Source: Trema orientale (lineage: Eukaryota; Streptophyta; Magnoliopsida; Rosales; Cannabaceae). From it: 64,000 nt of DNA. Where the stretch lies: NCBI GenBank assembly GCA_002914845.1, contig JXTC01000385.1, forward strand, positions 153,890-217,889, written 5' to 3'. Position numbers and translations under genes: made by a program. The notes under the pieces are model-generated. The model ran no database searches and was not told the DNA's origin. It saw nothing but the letters and a program-made list of their open reading frames with translations. Positions 20,800 to 32,979 of this stretch are shown piece after piece (within the stretch, counting starts at the first letter, position 1; each line of letters starts with the position of its first letter).

Positions 20800-23786
20800 T
20801 GTGATGCCCGAGATTCTTACATACATACTAAGCCAATAATAAACATGTTCTAATTATATATTAGGCATCTAGAAGTCATTAATACCACTTTCATAGTAAC
20901 ATGCTCATTCCTTGTGTTATGTACATTACATACATGTTATTGCACTAATGACTGTTGAAGTGTTCCGATGCAGTGTAAAGGTTCAATACCCTCAAAAGGA
21001 GAGCTTGGTGTGTGAGAAGAACAAAGAATATATTTATGAATAGTAATACTATATGCACATGCATCAAAATCATGTTTATTGATAACTTGGTCAAATAGTA
21101 GTTTTTCAGTAAAATGCATTTTTCACATTTTTCGGATTTAAATTCACTGTGCGTTTAACACGTCAAATAGCTTTAATTCAATATTTAGGGCTCATTTATA
21201 GCATTTTATTTGTCGGCCTCAGGTAAGCACGAGGTGGCAGTCACTGTACTGAATTGGTGTTTAGTTGCACTAAGCTAGCTTAGATTAAGCTTAATCGCAT
21301 AATGTGGTTTTTGTGCATTCTAATAATTGAGTGCTAATACTATGTTTGCAGTGTTAATTGGAGTGTAATTAACTTATTTTTATGTTTAATGATTGGTTAT
21401 GGGGCTAGGTTCCACCAAATTATAATAAGATTGGCCATATAGGATCATAAGTCAAAGTAGGACTAGTTTTCACTTTTTAAACTAGGATGCACCAACTTTG
21501 GCTACACTTGGGTGTATGGGAATGACCAGCAATGTGGTGAGTATGCTAAGGATGTTTTAGAGCTTGAAAAATGGAAAGTAATGAGCAAAATACCCAAAAT
21601 ATCCCTTAGAATTTAAGTTATGTCATTTCTTAGTCCTTAAGTATCACTTTTAGACCAAATCTGGTCATTTACCTTCCCTTTCTCTCTAGCCACGACCTGA
21701 GCCTCTCCAACAACTTCCTACACTTCTCTCAACTTCTTTTAATCATTTCCAAGAGTTTTCAAGTGGTAGAACTCAAGTTAGAGCTCCAGAAAGCAAGATA
21801 GATCAAAACTAGTCAAGGTAGTTCTACTAATTCTTTTTCTTATGTTTTGTTTTCTAATTTCAACTCACCACTTGCTCTCAAGTAAATAATTGTTCCTCTA
21901 GGTTCTCTTGAGTCCTAAAATCATTTTTAAAGCCTTGGGAATCAATTTGGTGGAGGTAGAAGGCAAGAGCTTCAATAAAAACTCAAACTAGTCAAGGTGA
22001 GCATTATGTAGGATTTTGAAGTTATAGTTAATTTCTCTTGTTTCAGCTCTTAAACTAAAGCTATTATTTGATGAATAATGGTCCTAGAAACTCTTATATA
22101 TTGATGGAATATAGAATTTAAGTAGAGAATTCAAGTTACACCTAGAGCCCCAAATTTGCTAATTGTGAATTCAAGTGTTTCCATGGATATATTAAGCTTT
22201 CTATACTTGTAATCTAATTTCTCAACTTGCAATGGATATGTCATAGATTCTATAATTTATTCCATTAATTTAGTTACTATTTGTAGCCATAGACAAGTGC
22301 ACAAATTATTTTAAACTTGCATAAATCGAAAAAGATTTCAAATGTACTTCTGTGTTAGCTTTGATGTTTCTTTTGATGTGTACATGTAGGAATTGGCTTG
22401 TGAAATATTATTACAGGTTTAAAACCATGATTTTAATCATGTGGGAATGTCCTAAAAATAGGAGAGGTGCTGTCCGAATATTTTTAAAATGAGATGGCAC
22501 CATTTAGGAGCAAATAGACTAGTTTTTACAAAACTATGTGCCATTTTGGATCATTTTGTGCTAATGAACTAGCATTCATATTTTATTACTTTTGAACAGT
22601 TTTTCAATGCTAGTTATTAATTGTCAAGTGCCTTAAGAGATTTATATACTTTTGAGTCATTTTAAGATCAAGTCTCTTAAATTGGTGAAAGTTCTGATTT
22701 CGGTCTTGTCCAAGTATCTTAGTTCATTTATTTTAGAAAAATATGCATCTAGAATAAAAGAATTTCATGACAGGTGATTGGCACACCAATCTCTAGGGGA
22801 TATTAACTCTTTCCACTATCAATTTCTATTCAGGACACGAGGTAAGTAAAGACTTTTAACTGCATCACAAGAATTACATGGAAGATGGCATTATGTGAAA
22901 TTTACTCATTCTTGAAAGTTATGATATGGCATGTGCATGGCACGTCGTACATGAAAATTGAGAATTTCTTTACAAAGTATTTAAAAGTGAGTACCATTGC
23001 ACCAATTTTGTAAGAAAAATTTTAATGGCAGTTGCTAGTCTGTTGGAGCTGGGTAGGTAAGTTTGTTGATACAGACTCTCCCGTTGAGGCGGAACTTGCG
23101 GATCTTATGATATATCTCATTGAAGTGAGACAATATTAGCGCAGTGTGTGATGCGCCTTTGATGAGGGAAGGAGTTTTCAAAAATCTTACACGATGGTCG
23201 CACTTTATTTTACTCTTGGCTAGAGTTTCCGCCTAATGTTATCATGACCTATCGACTTACGGGACTGGCAGTATACTAATGGGGCCCAACTATAAATATT
23301 TTTAAAGAAAATGCATGGACTCAAATATTTAGGAAAGAAAAGGGTACAATGGGAACTTTATGGAATTTTAAAGCATGCATAAGCATGCATAGTTTTTACT
23401 TACTGAGCTTTAGCTCAATTTAGTCTTGTGATGCAGATGAGGAGGCACATTTTGGTACTGACTAGCTGGTTGCCTGGCTTGCCTTTTGTCGCCATGATCA
23501 TACAGATATGGACGAGCTTGACTTGTGGGCGATATTTTTGTTTTGAGATATTTTGGTATAATATAAATACTACTGCTGATGGAAAATAGACTGGTGAAAA
23601 CTTCTTTTGATTGTACATTTTGTAAAGATACTTTTTGTAAGTAATGCCACGCAGTTGCTTTGTTTAAAAGTTTTAGAAAGTTCAAATTTGCCCACCTTTT
23701 TATAAACTAAAGATATGTTTTAAGAAAGAATAACACTTCCTAGTTTGGCTGTATATGACAATATGGTTAAACTAGGGGGCATTACA
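20800..23786 (+). repeat. 5' LTR of gypsy element 1
   Basis: This 2987-bp LTR starts TGTGATGCCC and ends GGGGGCATTACA. The primer-binding site follows within five bases. Length over 2.5 kb is typical of the Tekay/Del lineage. The open stretches at 20937-21119 and 23410-23685 are not genes. Confidence 0.9.
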
Positions 23787-23790
23787 GTGT

Positions 23791-23801
23791 TGGTATCAGA
23801 G
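23791..23801 (+). other. Primer-binding site of gypsy element 1
   Basis: TGGTATCAGAG, complementary to the 3' end of initiator Met tRNA, four bases after the LTR end. Confidence 0.85.
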
Positions 23802-23953
23802 TGAAGGTTTAATCATTTCTGAAGACTACCTACATGTGTATGATCATTTGACAAAAAGCTCTGTCAACCAGTAAGTTTTAATTTTCCTGTGTTAGCGTTA
23901 AATTTGATGACATATGTTATGATATATTTTCTTTTTATTATTGGCTATTATAC

Positions 23954-26900
23954 GTGTATGTAAGTGAAAGGGCAACTGTACAGAGAATCATGCCAAGGGC
24001 TAAGGGTCAAACTAGTGAGCGAATGGGTGATAAGACGGGTACTACTGAAAATGAGGTCGACAAGGATGCTGTTATAGGTAGGTTGACAGAGTTGGTTGAG
24101 ACACAAGCAAGACAGTTAGAAAGGCTTATAGAAAGGGAGGAAAGACGTGGAAATCAAGTACCACCACAGGCTATAGCTAGACAAGAAAGTTATGAACCAG
24201 ATTGTGAGAGGTTTAGAAAGAATAAGCCTCTAGCTTTCAAGGGAGAAACTGATCCACTACTGGCAGAAGAGTGGATTCAGAGTATTGAGGGTATCTTCGA
24301 TTACATTAGAATCACTGATGAGGAAAAAGTTTCATGTGCCACCTTTATATTCCAAATGGATGCTAGACACTAGTGGGATTCTATGAAGTCCATCACTGAT
24401 GTTAACAGGCTTACTTGGGAGCAGTTTAAGGAGATATTCTATAGAAAATATTTCAGCAAAGCACATAAGATGATGAAGGCTGCTGAGTTTGTTAATCTAA
24501 AATAGGGAGGTATGTCTGTTAGTGACTACATAAAGAAATTTGAAGAGTTATCCCGATTTTCTCTGCACATGGTGAGTACAAATGAGCTAAAAGTAAACCA
24601 GTTCCTCTAAGGCCTCAAGACAGAAATTTATAGGGATGTTAAGATATCTGCCCATAAAGATATGCCATATGCTGAGGTTGCAGATAAAGCACTTGAAGCT
24701 GAAGAAGCTGAACTAAGAGTTATAAAAGCTCAGGAAATTCGCAGAAATTTAAATATGGCAAGGAGAAATACAACTTTTGGAAGAGGATCTCAACCAGGGG
24801 CTAATGGAAACAAAAGAAAATGGCAACGGAATCAAGGAGAAAGACAAGAGCTCCAAAAACGCCAAGTTACAGGCTAGCAGACACAAGCAGCTACTACTCA
24901 GAGGATTGTTTGTCCTAAATATAGGAAGACTCATCGTGGAGAATGTTTAATGGGTTCTGGTGATTGCTTCCTATGTGGAAAGTCTGGTTACTTTGCAAAG
25001 AATTGTCCAAACACTTTAGAGGAGCAAAAGAGAGTCCCAGCTCATGTGTATACGATGACTAAAGAAGATACCGAGGCAAACCCATCTGTTATAGCAGGTG
25101 AGATTCTTATCTCTGGTATTCCTATTAATGTATTAATAGATTCAGGGGCTACACATTCATTTGCATCACCTGCATTTGTGAGGAAATTGGGCAAAAGGCC
25201 AGAGTACTTGAATTTCAAATATTGTGTAACCATTCCGTCAGGAGAAGCTTTATGTTCTGATCAAGTTCTCAAGGCATGTCCAATCCAAATAGCTAGTAAA
25301 GACTTGTGTATAGATTTGATAGTATTAGATATGCATGATTTTGAGGTTATTTTGGGAATAGATTGGCTATCTAAATACCATGTTACTATTGATTGCTATT
25401 TAAAAAGGGTACTGTTTCAGCCACCAAGTATAGAGAAGTTCACTTTTGTTGGTACTAGTGGAAACTCGATGATTCCGATCATGTCCTCAATAAAAGCAAG
25501 GAAGTTACTAGATAAGGGATGTATAGGTTATTTGGCAAATATAATGGATACTAGAGAAGAGTTAAAAGTGAAGCCTGAGGAAGTACCGGTAGTTAATGAA
25601 TTTCTTGATGTATTTCTTGAAGATTTGTCTGGGTTACCACCTTATAGGAAGATAGAGTTTGTTATTGACTTATTGCCCGGTACAGCTCCTATCTCCAAGG
25701 CACCTTATCGAATGGCTCCAGTAGAATTAAAGGAACTGAAGGTACAGTTACAAGAGTTATTGGACAAGGGTTTTATTCGCCCAAGCTTTTCACCATGGGG
25801 TGCTCTAGTTTTGTTTGTAAAGAAGAAAGATGGTACTATGAGGCTTTGCATTGATTATAGAGAGTTGAATAGGGCCACAATCAAAAACAAGTATCCCCTT
25901 CCCAGAATTGATGATTTGTTCGATCAACTACAAGGAGCTTCTGTGTTTTCGAAGATTGATTTAAGGTCAGGATACCACCAGTTGAAAATTAAAGAGGAAG
26001 ATATTCCAAAAATAGCTTTCAGAACGAGATACGGGCATTATGGGTTTTTAGTGATGCCCTTTGGATTAACTAATGCCTCAGCTGCTTTCATGGACATGAT
26101 GAATAGAGTGTTCAAAGATTTCTTAGATAAATTTGTTATTGTTTTCATCGATGATATTCTGATTTACTCACGTTCAAGGGAGGAGCATATAGAACATTTG
26201 AGGACCGTTTTGAGAATTCTTAAGGAAAAGCAGTTGTATGCTAAGTTTAAGAAGTGCGAATTCTGGTTAGAGAAAGTTATCTTCCTTAGTCATATAGTTT
26301 CTGAAAACGGTATTTCTGTAGACACTACGAAAGTTGAAGCTGTGAGTAATTGGCCAAGACCTACAAATGTTTCTGAGATTCGTAGCTTCTTAGGATTGGC
26401 TGGTTATTATAGATGTTTTGTTAAAGGGTTCTCGAAGCTTGCTTCTCCATTGACTCATTTAACAAGGAAGAATGTGAAGTTTCAATGGAACAATAATTGT
26501 GAAAAGAGTTTTAAGGAATTAAAGCATCGTTTGGTCACAGCCCCTATACTTTCAATACCGTCCGGATCAGGAGGATTTGTTGTTTATAGTGATGTCTCGA
26601 AGAATGGTCTAGGATGTGTTTTAATGCAAAATAGCAAAGTCATTGCTTATACCTCTCGGCAATTGAACGAATATGAAAAGAAGTATCCTACTCACGATTT
26701 AGAGCTAGCAGCAGTTGTTTTTGCACTGAAAATTTAGAGACACTATCTTTATGGAGAGAAATGTGAGATCTACACAGATTATAAGAGTCTCAAGTACTTC
26801 TTTACCCAAAAAGAACTGAATATGAGACAAAGAAGATGGCTTGAACTGGTGAAAGATTATGACTGTGAGATGAATTATCATCCAGGAAAAGCCAATGTGG

Positions 26901-28376
26901 TTGCTGATGCTCTAAGCCGAAAATCATTGGCTGCTATGACTGTTGAGTATGTTGATATGAAGCATCTCTTAATGGATTTACATAAGTTAGAGTTAGAGAT
27001 TATGCCTACAGGTTTAACAGAAAGATTGGCAGCTCTTACTCTTCAACCAATAATTTTAGAGAAAATCAAACAAGGCCAGAATACGAATCCCTATATGATG
27101 AGTTTAAAGAATAAGATGGAATCCGGAAAGAAGGTGGCTTTCCAGATTTCTAATGATGGTGTAATCAGATATAGAAACAGATTGTGTGTGACTGAAGGAA
27201 TTGTTAGAAAGGAGATATTGATGGAAGCTCATACCACTCCCTACTCTGTACATCCTGGTACTACAAAGATGTATAGAGACTTAAAGATGCATTACTGGTG
27301 GCCTGGTATGAAGAAAGATATTGTTGAGTTTGTAGAGCAGTGTCTCACGTGCCAGCAAGTCAAAGCTGAACATAAAAGACCTGCTGGGAAATTAAAGCCT
27401 TTGAACATACCCCAATGGAAATGGGAAGAGATTGCTATGGATCTTGTTGTTGGACTCCCAAAGACAACTAAGGGATATGATACTATTTGGGTGATTGTGG
27501 ATAGATATACCAAATCAGCTCATTTCCTTCCAGCTAGAATAACCTATAATTTGGATTAGTTTGCTCGGTTATATGTTCAGGAGATTGTGAGACTACATGG
27601 TATTCCAAAAGTTATTATTTCTGATCGAGATTCTAGATTTACTTCAAAATTTTGGAGGAGTGTTCAAGAAGCAATGGGTACAAAATTGGTGTTTAGCACA
27701 GCTTTTCATCCTCAAACTGATGGAAATCAGAGAGAACCATATAGACCCTTGAAGACATGCTCAGAGCTTGTGTGTTGGATTTCCATGGATCTTAGAGCAA
27801 ATACTTGCCACTTATAGAATTTGCTTATAATAATAGTTACCAAGCTTCCATTGAAATGCTCCCATATGAAGCATTATATGGAAAAAAATGCAGATCTTCT
27901 ATTCATTGGGATGAGATGGGAGAGAGAAAATTTCTTGGCCCAGAATTGATAAGAGAGACAAATGAGGTAGCAGAAAAGATTCGAAAAAGGATACTAGCTG
28001 CTCAAAGTAGATAGAAACGTTATTCAGATCCTCAAAGAAGAAAACTAGAATTTAGCATTGGAGATAATGTATTCCTAAAGGTTGCTCCCAAGAGAGGAAT
28101 CATAAAGTTTGGGAAGAAAGGAAAGCTAAGTCCCAGATATGTAGGTCATTTTGAAATACTCGACAAGGTTGGAGATGTTACCTACGGACTCACTTTACCA
28201 CCTTCATTGTCAAACATACACAATGTATTTCATATCTCTATGTTAAAAAATTTCAAATCCCTCACATGTTTTGAATTATGAGCAATTGGAGCTAAGTCAA
28301 GACGTGAGTTACGAGGAACATCCAGTGAAGATTTCGGATACAAAAGAAAAGGAACTTAGAAACAAGAAAATCCCTT
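23954..28376 (+). pseudogene. gag-pol remnant of gypsy element 1
   Basis: One Ty3/gypsy polyprotein in fossil form. Gag begins near 23954; its core has LAFKGETDPLLAEEWIQ near 24230. The zinc knuckle [14 protein letters not shown] is at about 24965. Protease has [10 protein letters not shown] at about 25133. Reverse transcriptase has [10 protein letters not shown] near 25965 and the FIDDILIYS active site near 26144. RNase H follows ([13 protein letters not shown] near 26586, [13 protein letters not shown] near 26690). The integrase zinc region has [11 protein letters not shown] near 27250 and [14 protein letters not shown] near 27340, and its core continues past 27980. The C-terminal part with ISDTKEKELRNKKIP near 28330 matches the chromovirus tail. 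Order RT-RNase H-integrase confirms Ty3/gypsy. Broken. Confidence 0.9.
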
Positions 28377-30430
28377 TCAGTAAAATACATTTTTCACGTT
28401 TTTCGGAGTTAAATTCACTGTGCGTTTAACACATCAAATAGCTTTAATTTAATATTTAGGACTCATTTATAGCATTTTATTTGTCGGCCCCAGGTAAGCA
28501 CGAGGTGGCAGTCACTGTACTGAATTGGTGTTTAGTTGCACTAAGCTAACTTGGATTAAGCTTAATCGCATAATGTAGTTTTCGTGCATTCTAATAATTG
28601 AGTGCTAATACTATGTTTGCAATGTTAATTGGAGTGTAATTGACTTATTTTTATGTTTAATGATTGGTTATGGGGCTAGGTTCAACCAAATTACAATAAG
28701 ATTGGCCATATAGGATCATAAGTCAAAGTATGACTAGTTTTCACTTTTTAAACTAGGATTCACCAACTTTGGCTACACTTGGGTGTATAGGAATGACCAG
28801 CAACGTGGTGAGTATGCTAAGGATGTTTTAGAGCTTGGCAAATGGAAAGTAATGAGCAAAATACCCAAAATACCCCATAGAATTTAAGTTATGCCATTTC
28901 TTAGCCCTTAAGTATCACTTTTAGACCAAATCTAGTCATTTACCTTTCCTTTCTCTCCAGCCACGACCTGAGCTTCTCCAACAACTTCCTACACTTCTCT
29001 CAACTTCTCTTAATCATTTCCAAGAGTTTCCAAGTGGTAGAACTCAAGTTGGAGCTCTAGAAAGTAAAATAGATCAAAACTAGTCAAGGTAGTTCTACTA
29101 ATTCTTCTTCTTATGTTTTTTTTTTCTAATTTCAACTCACCACTTGCTCTCAATTAAATAATGGTTCCTCTAAGTTCTCTTGAGTCCTAAAATCAGTTTT
29201 AAAGTCTTGGGAATCAATTTGGTGGAGGTAGAAGGCAAGAGCTTCAATAAAAACTCAAACTAGTCAAGGTGAGCATTATGTAGGATTTTGAAGTTATAAT
29301 TAATTTCTCTTGTTTAAGCTCTTAAACCAAAGTTATTATTTGATGAATAATAGTCCTAGGAACTCTTATATATTACTGGAATATAGAATTTAAGTGGAGA
29401 ATTCAAGTTACACCTAGAGCCCTAAATTTGCTAAGTGTGAATTCAAGTGTTTCCATGGATATATTAAGCTTTCTATACTTGTAATCTAATTTCCTCAACT
29501 TGCAATGGATATGTCATAGATTCTATTATTTATTCCATTAATTTAGTTACTGTTTGTAGCCATAGACAAGTGCACAAATTATTTTAAACTTGCCTAAACC
29601 GAAAAAGATTTCAAATGTGCTTCTCTGTTGGCTTTGATGTTTCTTTTGATGTATATATGTGGGAATTGGCTTGTGAAATGTTATTACAAGTTTAAAACCA
29701 TGATTTTAATCATGTGGGAATGTCCTAAAAATAGGGGAGGTTCTGTCCAAATATTTTTAAAATGAGATGGCACCATTTAGGAGCAAATGGACTAGTTTTT
29801 ACAAAATTATGTGCTATTTTGGAGTATTTTGTGCTAATGAACTAGCATTCATATTTTATTACTTTCGAACAGTTTTTCAATGCTAGTTATTAATTGTCAA
29901 GCGCCTTAAGTGATTTATATGCTTCTGAGTCATTTTAAGATCAAGTTTCTTAAATTGGTGAAAGTTCTGATTTCGGTCTTGTCCAAGTATCTTCGTTCAT
30001 TTATTTTAAAAAAATGTGCATCTAGAATAAAAGAATTTCGTCACAGGTGATTGGCACACCAATCTCTAGGAGATATTGACTCTTTCTACTATCAATTTCT
30101 ATTCAGGACACGAGATAAGTAAAGACTTTCAACTGCATCACAAGAATTACATGGAAGATGGCATTATGTGAAATTTACTCATTCTTGAAAGTTATGATAT
30201 GGCATGTTCATGGCACGTCTTACATGAAAATTGAGAATTACTTTACAAAGTATTTAAAAGTGAGTACCATTGCATCAATTTTGTAAGAAAAATTTTAATG
30301 GCAATTGCTAGTCTGTCGGAGCTGGGTAGGTAAGTCTGTTGATGCAGACTCTCCCATTGAAGCGGGATTTGCGGATCTTATGATGTGTCTCGTTGAAGCG
30401 GGACAATATTAGCGCGGTGTGGGATGCCCC
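28377..30430 (+). repeat. 3' LTR copy of gypsy element 1, first segment
   Basis: Aligns with 21111-23155 of the left LTR at roughly 95% by eye. It runs up to the GCCCC duplication (30426-30430) where element 2 is inserted, and the LTR resumes at 41209. Confidence 0.85.
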
Positions 30431-30904
30431 TGTAACACCCTCCATGTTAATTATGATTAAAGTTGTTATTTTATAAAAATTTCCAAAAAAAAGAAAAACA
30501 AGGCCGGGTAAAACATGTAAGTTTTTTTTTTTTTCACAATTACCTCGTTTGTTTACAACACAAATATATAAAACAACTTCCAAATTCCAAATAACAAAAT
30601 TTGAGCCACTATCAAAACATTTTCATTCTTCCTACGGCCAGGCCATATGTACATTGCACGTTGACTGGTCCGCTCATTATTGGCTAACTTTGTTCTTTCC
30701 CTTACTGACAGCATAGAGCAACTATATAAGCATAACGCTTAGTAAGGCAGGACAGATTATACACCGAACTCAGAAATAGGCAAACTATACAAACTTAACA
30801 CAGCATCCACAATGCACAACAAAGCTATAAAAATAAGCACAACAAGTGTGTCGACAATAACACACAGAAATGGGTCCTTAACCTTTATTATTTTCTTATC
30901 CAAC

Positions 30905-31490
30905 AATGGGCGACTCATCACAAGCATTACCAGTCTCGCTCAATAGTGACTCATCACAAGCATCACTGGAGTGCACGTAATGACTCATCACAAGCATCGT
31001 TACCTTAATTCCGCTAGTGACTCATCACAAGCATCACTAAATGTGCATACAACGACTCATCACAAGCATCGTTACCATAATTCTATTGTGCATGTAACGA
31101 CTCATCACAAGCATCATTACCTTAACTCCGTTAGTGACTCATCACAAGCATCACTAACTGTACACGTAATGACTCATCACAAGTATCATTACCTTAACTC
31201 CGTGAGTGACTCATCATAAGTATCACTAACTGTGCACGTAACAACTCATCACAAGCATCGTTACCATAATTCCATTGTGCACGTAACGACTCATCACAAG
31301 TATCGTTACCTTAACTCTGTTAGTGACTCATCACAAGCATCATTAACTGTGCACGTAACGACTCATCACAAGTATTGTTACCTTAATTCCGTTAGTGATT
31401 CATCACAAGCATCACTAACTATGCACGTAGCGACTCATCACAAGTATCGTTACCATAATTCCATTGTGCACGTAACAATTCACCACATGT
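30905..31490. repeat. GACTCATCACAAGCATC array, 16 copies, in the 3' LTR
   Basis: Sixteen copies of a box close to YGACTCATCACAAGCATC, spaced about 34-45 bp apart, with alternating spacers (CCTTAACTCCGTTAG, ACTAACTGTGCACGTAA, CCATAATTCCATTGTG). About half read TGACTCA, the GCN4/AP-1-type bZIP core, and many spacers carry an ACGT core (GCACGTAA). Histidine-rich open frames across it (HHKHRY repeats) are by-products of the repeat. Confidence 0.9.
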
Positions 31491-31661
31491 ATCAATTGGT
31501 AAGTGCATATACGTGCATTTGCGTAAGTACTTTACTATGTGCTAACATAACATCTTAGCAACACAAAATCAACTTATCACGTACAATAAGCAAGGCACAA
31601 TAAATATATTTCTAGCACAACTTTTGCACCACTAGTTACTCAATGCTATAGATAAATAACT

Positions 31662-31662
31662 N
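31662..31662. other. Unresolved base (N)
   Basis: One of only two Ns I see in the window. It lies in the 3' LTR of element 2, next to a stretch (about 31660-31715) that does not align with the matching place in the 5' LTR. Together with the N at 39954 it suggests an assembly join. Confidence 0.8.
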
Positions 31663-32979
31663 ACTTAATTTAATATTAGCACTAGTATAATTAAATACCT
31701 AACTTATCCCAAATCTTAAACGTAAAAGCAACTTGGTTTCAGTCATTGCTCTCAAATATAGTACTCAAGGCGTACTAGGGGTTAAGATAAAATCAAACTT
31801 CAGTGTAAAATACTTAAAACGATCATTTTCTAGGTCTGAAAAAATTTGGTCGACCACACCAAAACAATCCCAGAAGCCAACCCATGTTCAACTAGTTGAT
31901 TTAGGTATTAAAAACAGATTGTGGTTGACCACGATAAAATCTGGTCGACCACAAACAGCTCCAGAGATGATACTCTGTTTTGCTGACAGCGACGAAAACA
32001 TATCTTTGAAAAATCACAGAAAATCGAATCCTCATCAGAAGTTTACAAATAAGGTCAATTTGGAAAGAGCTAGATGTCTACTACGACATACTAAAATTTC
32101 AGTTCATTTGGATAAGTATAAAGGAACGAAATACTCAAAATACAGAAACTACTCAGTGAAAAACCAAAAATTCCAGATTTTGATTTTTTTGCAAAAACTC
32201 CAAATCAAGCTATACATACTGATCAGAAATGCATTTTCACAAGCTTTACAACAAGAATGAGAACAAAAAGAACCTTATAACACATCCCATAACAGTTATT
32301 AAGAGCTCGTACGAAAATCAAACAAAACTTTCATAAAGTTTTAAAGCTTTTTACCTTAATTCATTGACATGCAAAGAGAGATTGAGTTGAAAAGCTCCAA
32401 AACTTAAGAGAAACCAGCATTACAGAGAGAGCGTAAGGGTAAGAGTTTTGTGTTTTGTTTTTCCTTTTTTCTAATGTATGAAAGCTGGGGACTCAGAAGA
32501 AGGAAATATGAGGGAATTTTTGTGATTTTTGTTTTTCTTTTATACTTCAAAACATATGGTATAGATAGGTGTCAATACCTATCCTTCAATTAGGAACAAC
32601 TGTCCTATACGTGTGTAGGCTGAGCACATATTAATATTTTTTTCTTTTCTTTTTTTTTTTCCTAGTACCCAAGTTTTACAAATTTATGAAAATTATCCCA
32701 GTTTCTAGAAATTATTCCAAATATACCCTATAAGCACAAAAGTTTAGGAAAATACGACTTGATAACCAAAACCTTCATAAATCACAAATATAATTGCCAA
32801 TTCTAAGCTCCAATTTAATCTATATAACAATAAATTCATGGAATTAACCTCGTGAATTATGTGCGTAAGATTTAATAATATAATATAATCTTTATTGTAT
32901 TTCTCACTTCACAATAATACACACAAAAGAAACACAATAATGTTGCTCACAAAAATTAGGGAATTACAATTCCCCACAA

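Larger units (their letters stand above)
30431..32968 (-). repeat. 3' LTR of gypsy element 2
   Basis: 2538 bp. It contains the GACTCATCA array (30905-31490), a single N at 31662 and a CT/T-rich stretch near 32640. The 175-codon open frame at 31733-32260 reads through LTR sequence; the matching stretch in the other LTR is shorter. It is not taken as a gene. Confidence 0.9.

Noticed and set aside
20937-21119. Small minus-strand frame in the LTR of gypsy element 1
   Set aside because: Lies in LTR sequence and has no domain.
30905-31490. Regular short repeats with similar spacing, like a CRISPR array
   Set aside because: The spacers are themselves repeats, the array is inside an LTR of a plant retroelement and it occurs in both LTRs.
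30971-31558. His-rich open frames (HHKHRY repeats), also at 39184-39771
   Set aside because: They are the LTR box array read in one frame; composition and position explain them fully.
31733-32260. 175-codon open frame in the LTR of gypsy element 2
   Set aside because: It lies in LTR sequence, has a basic low-complexity make-up and no known domain. The equivalent in the other LTR is shorter.
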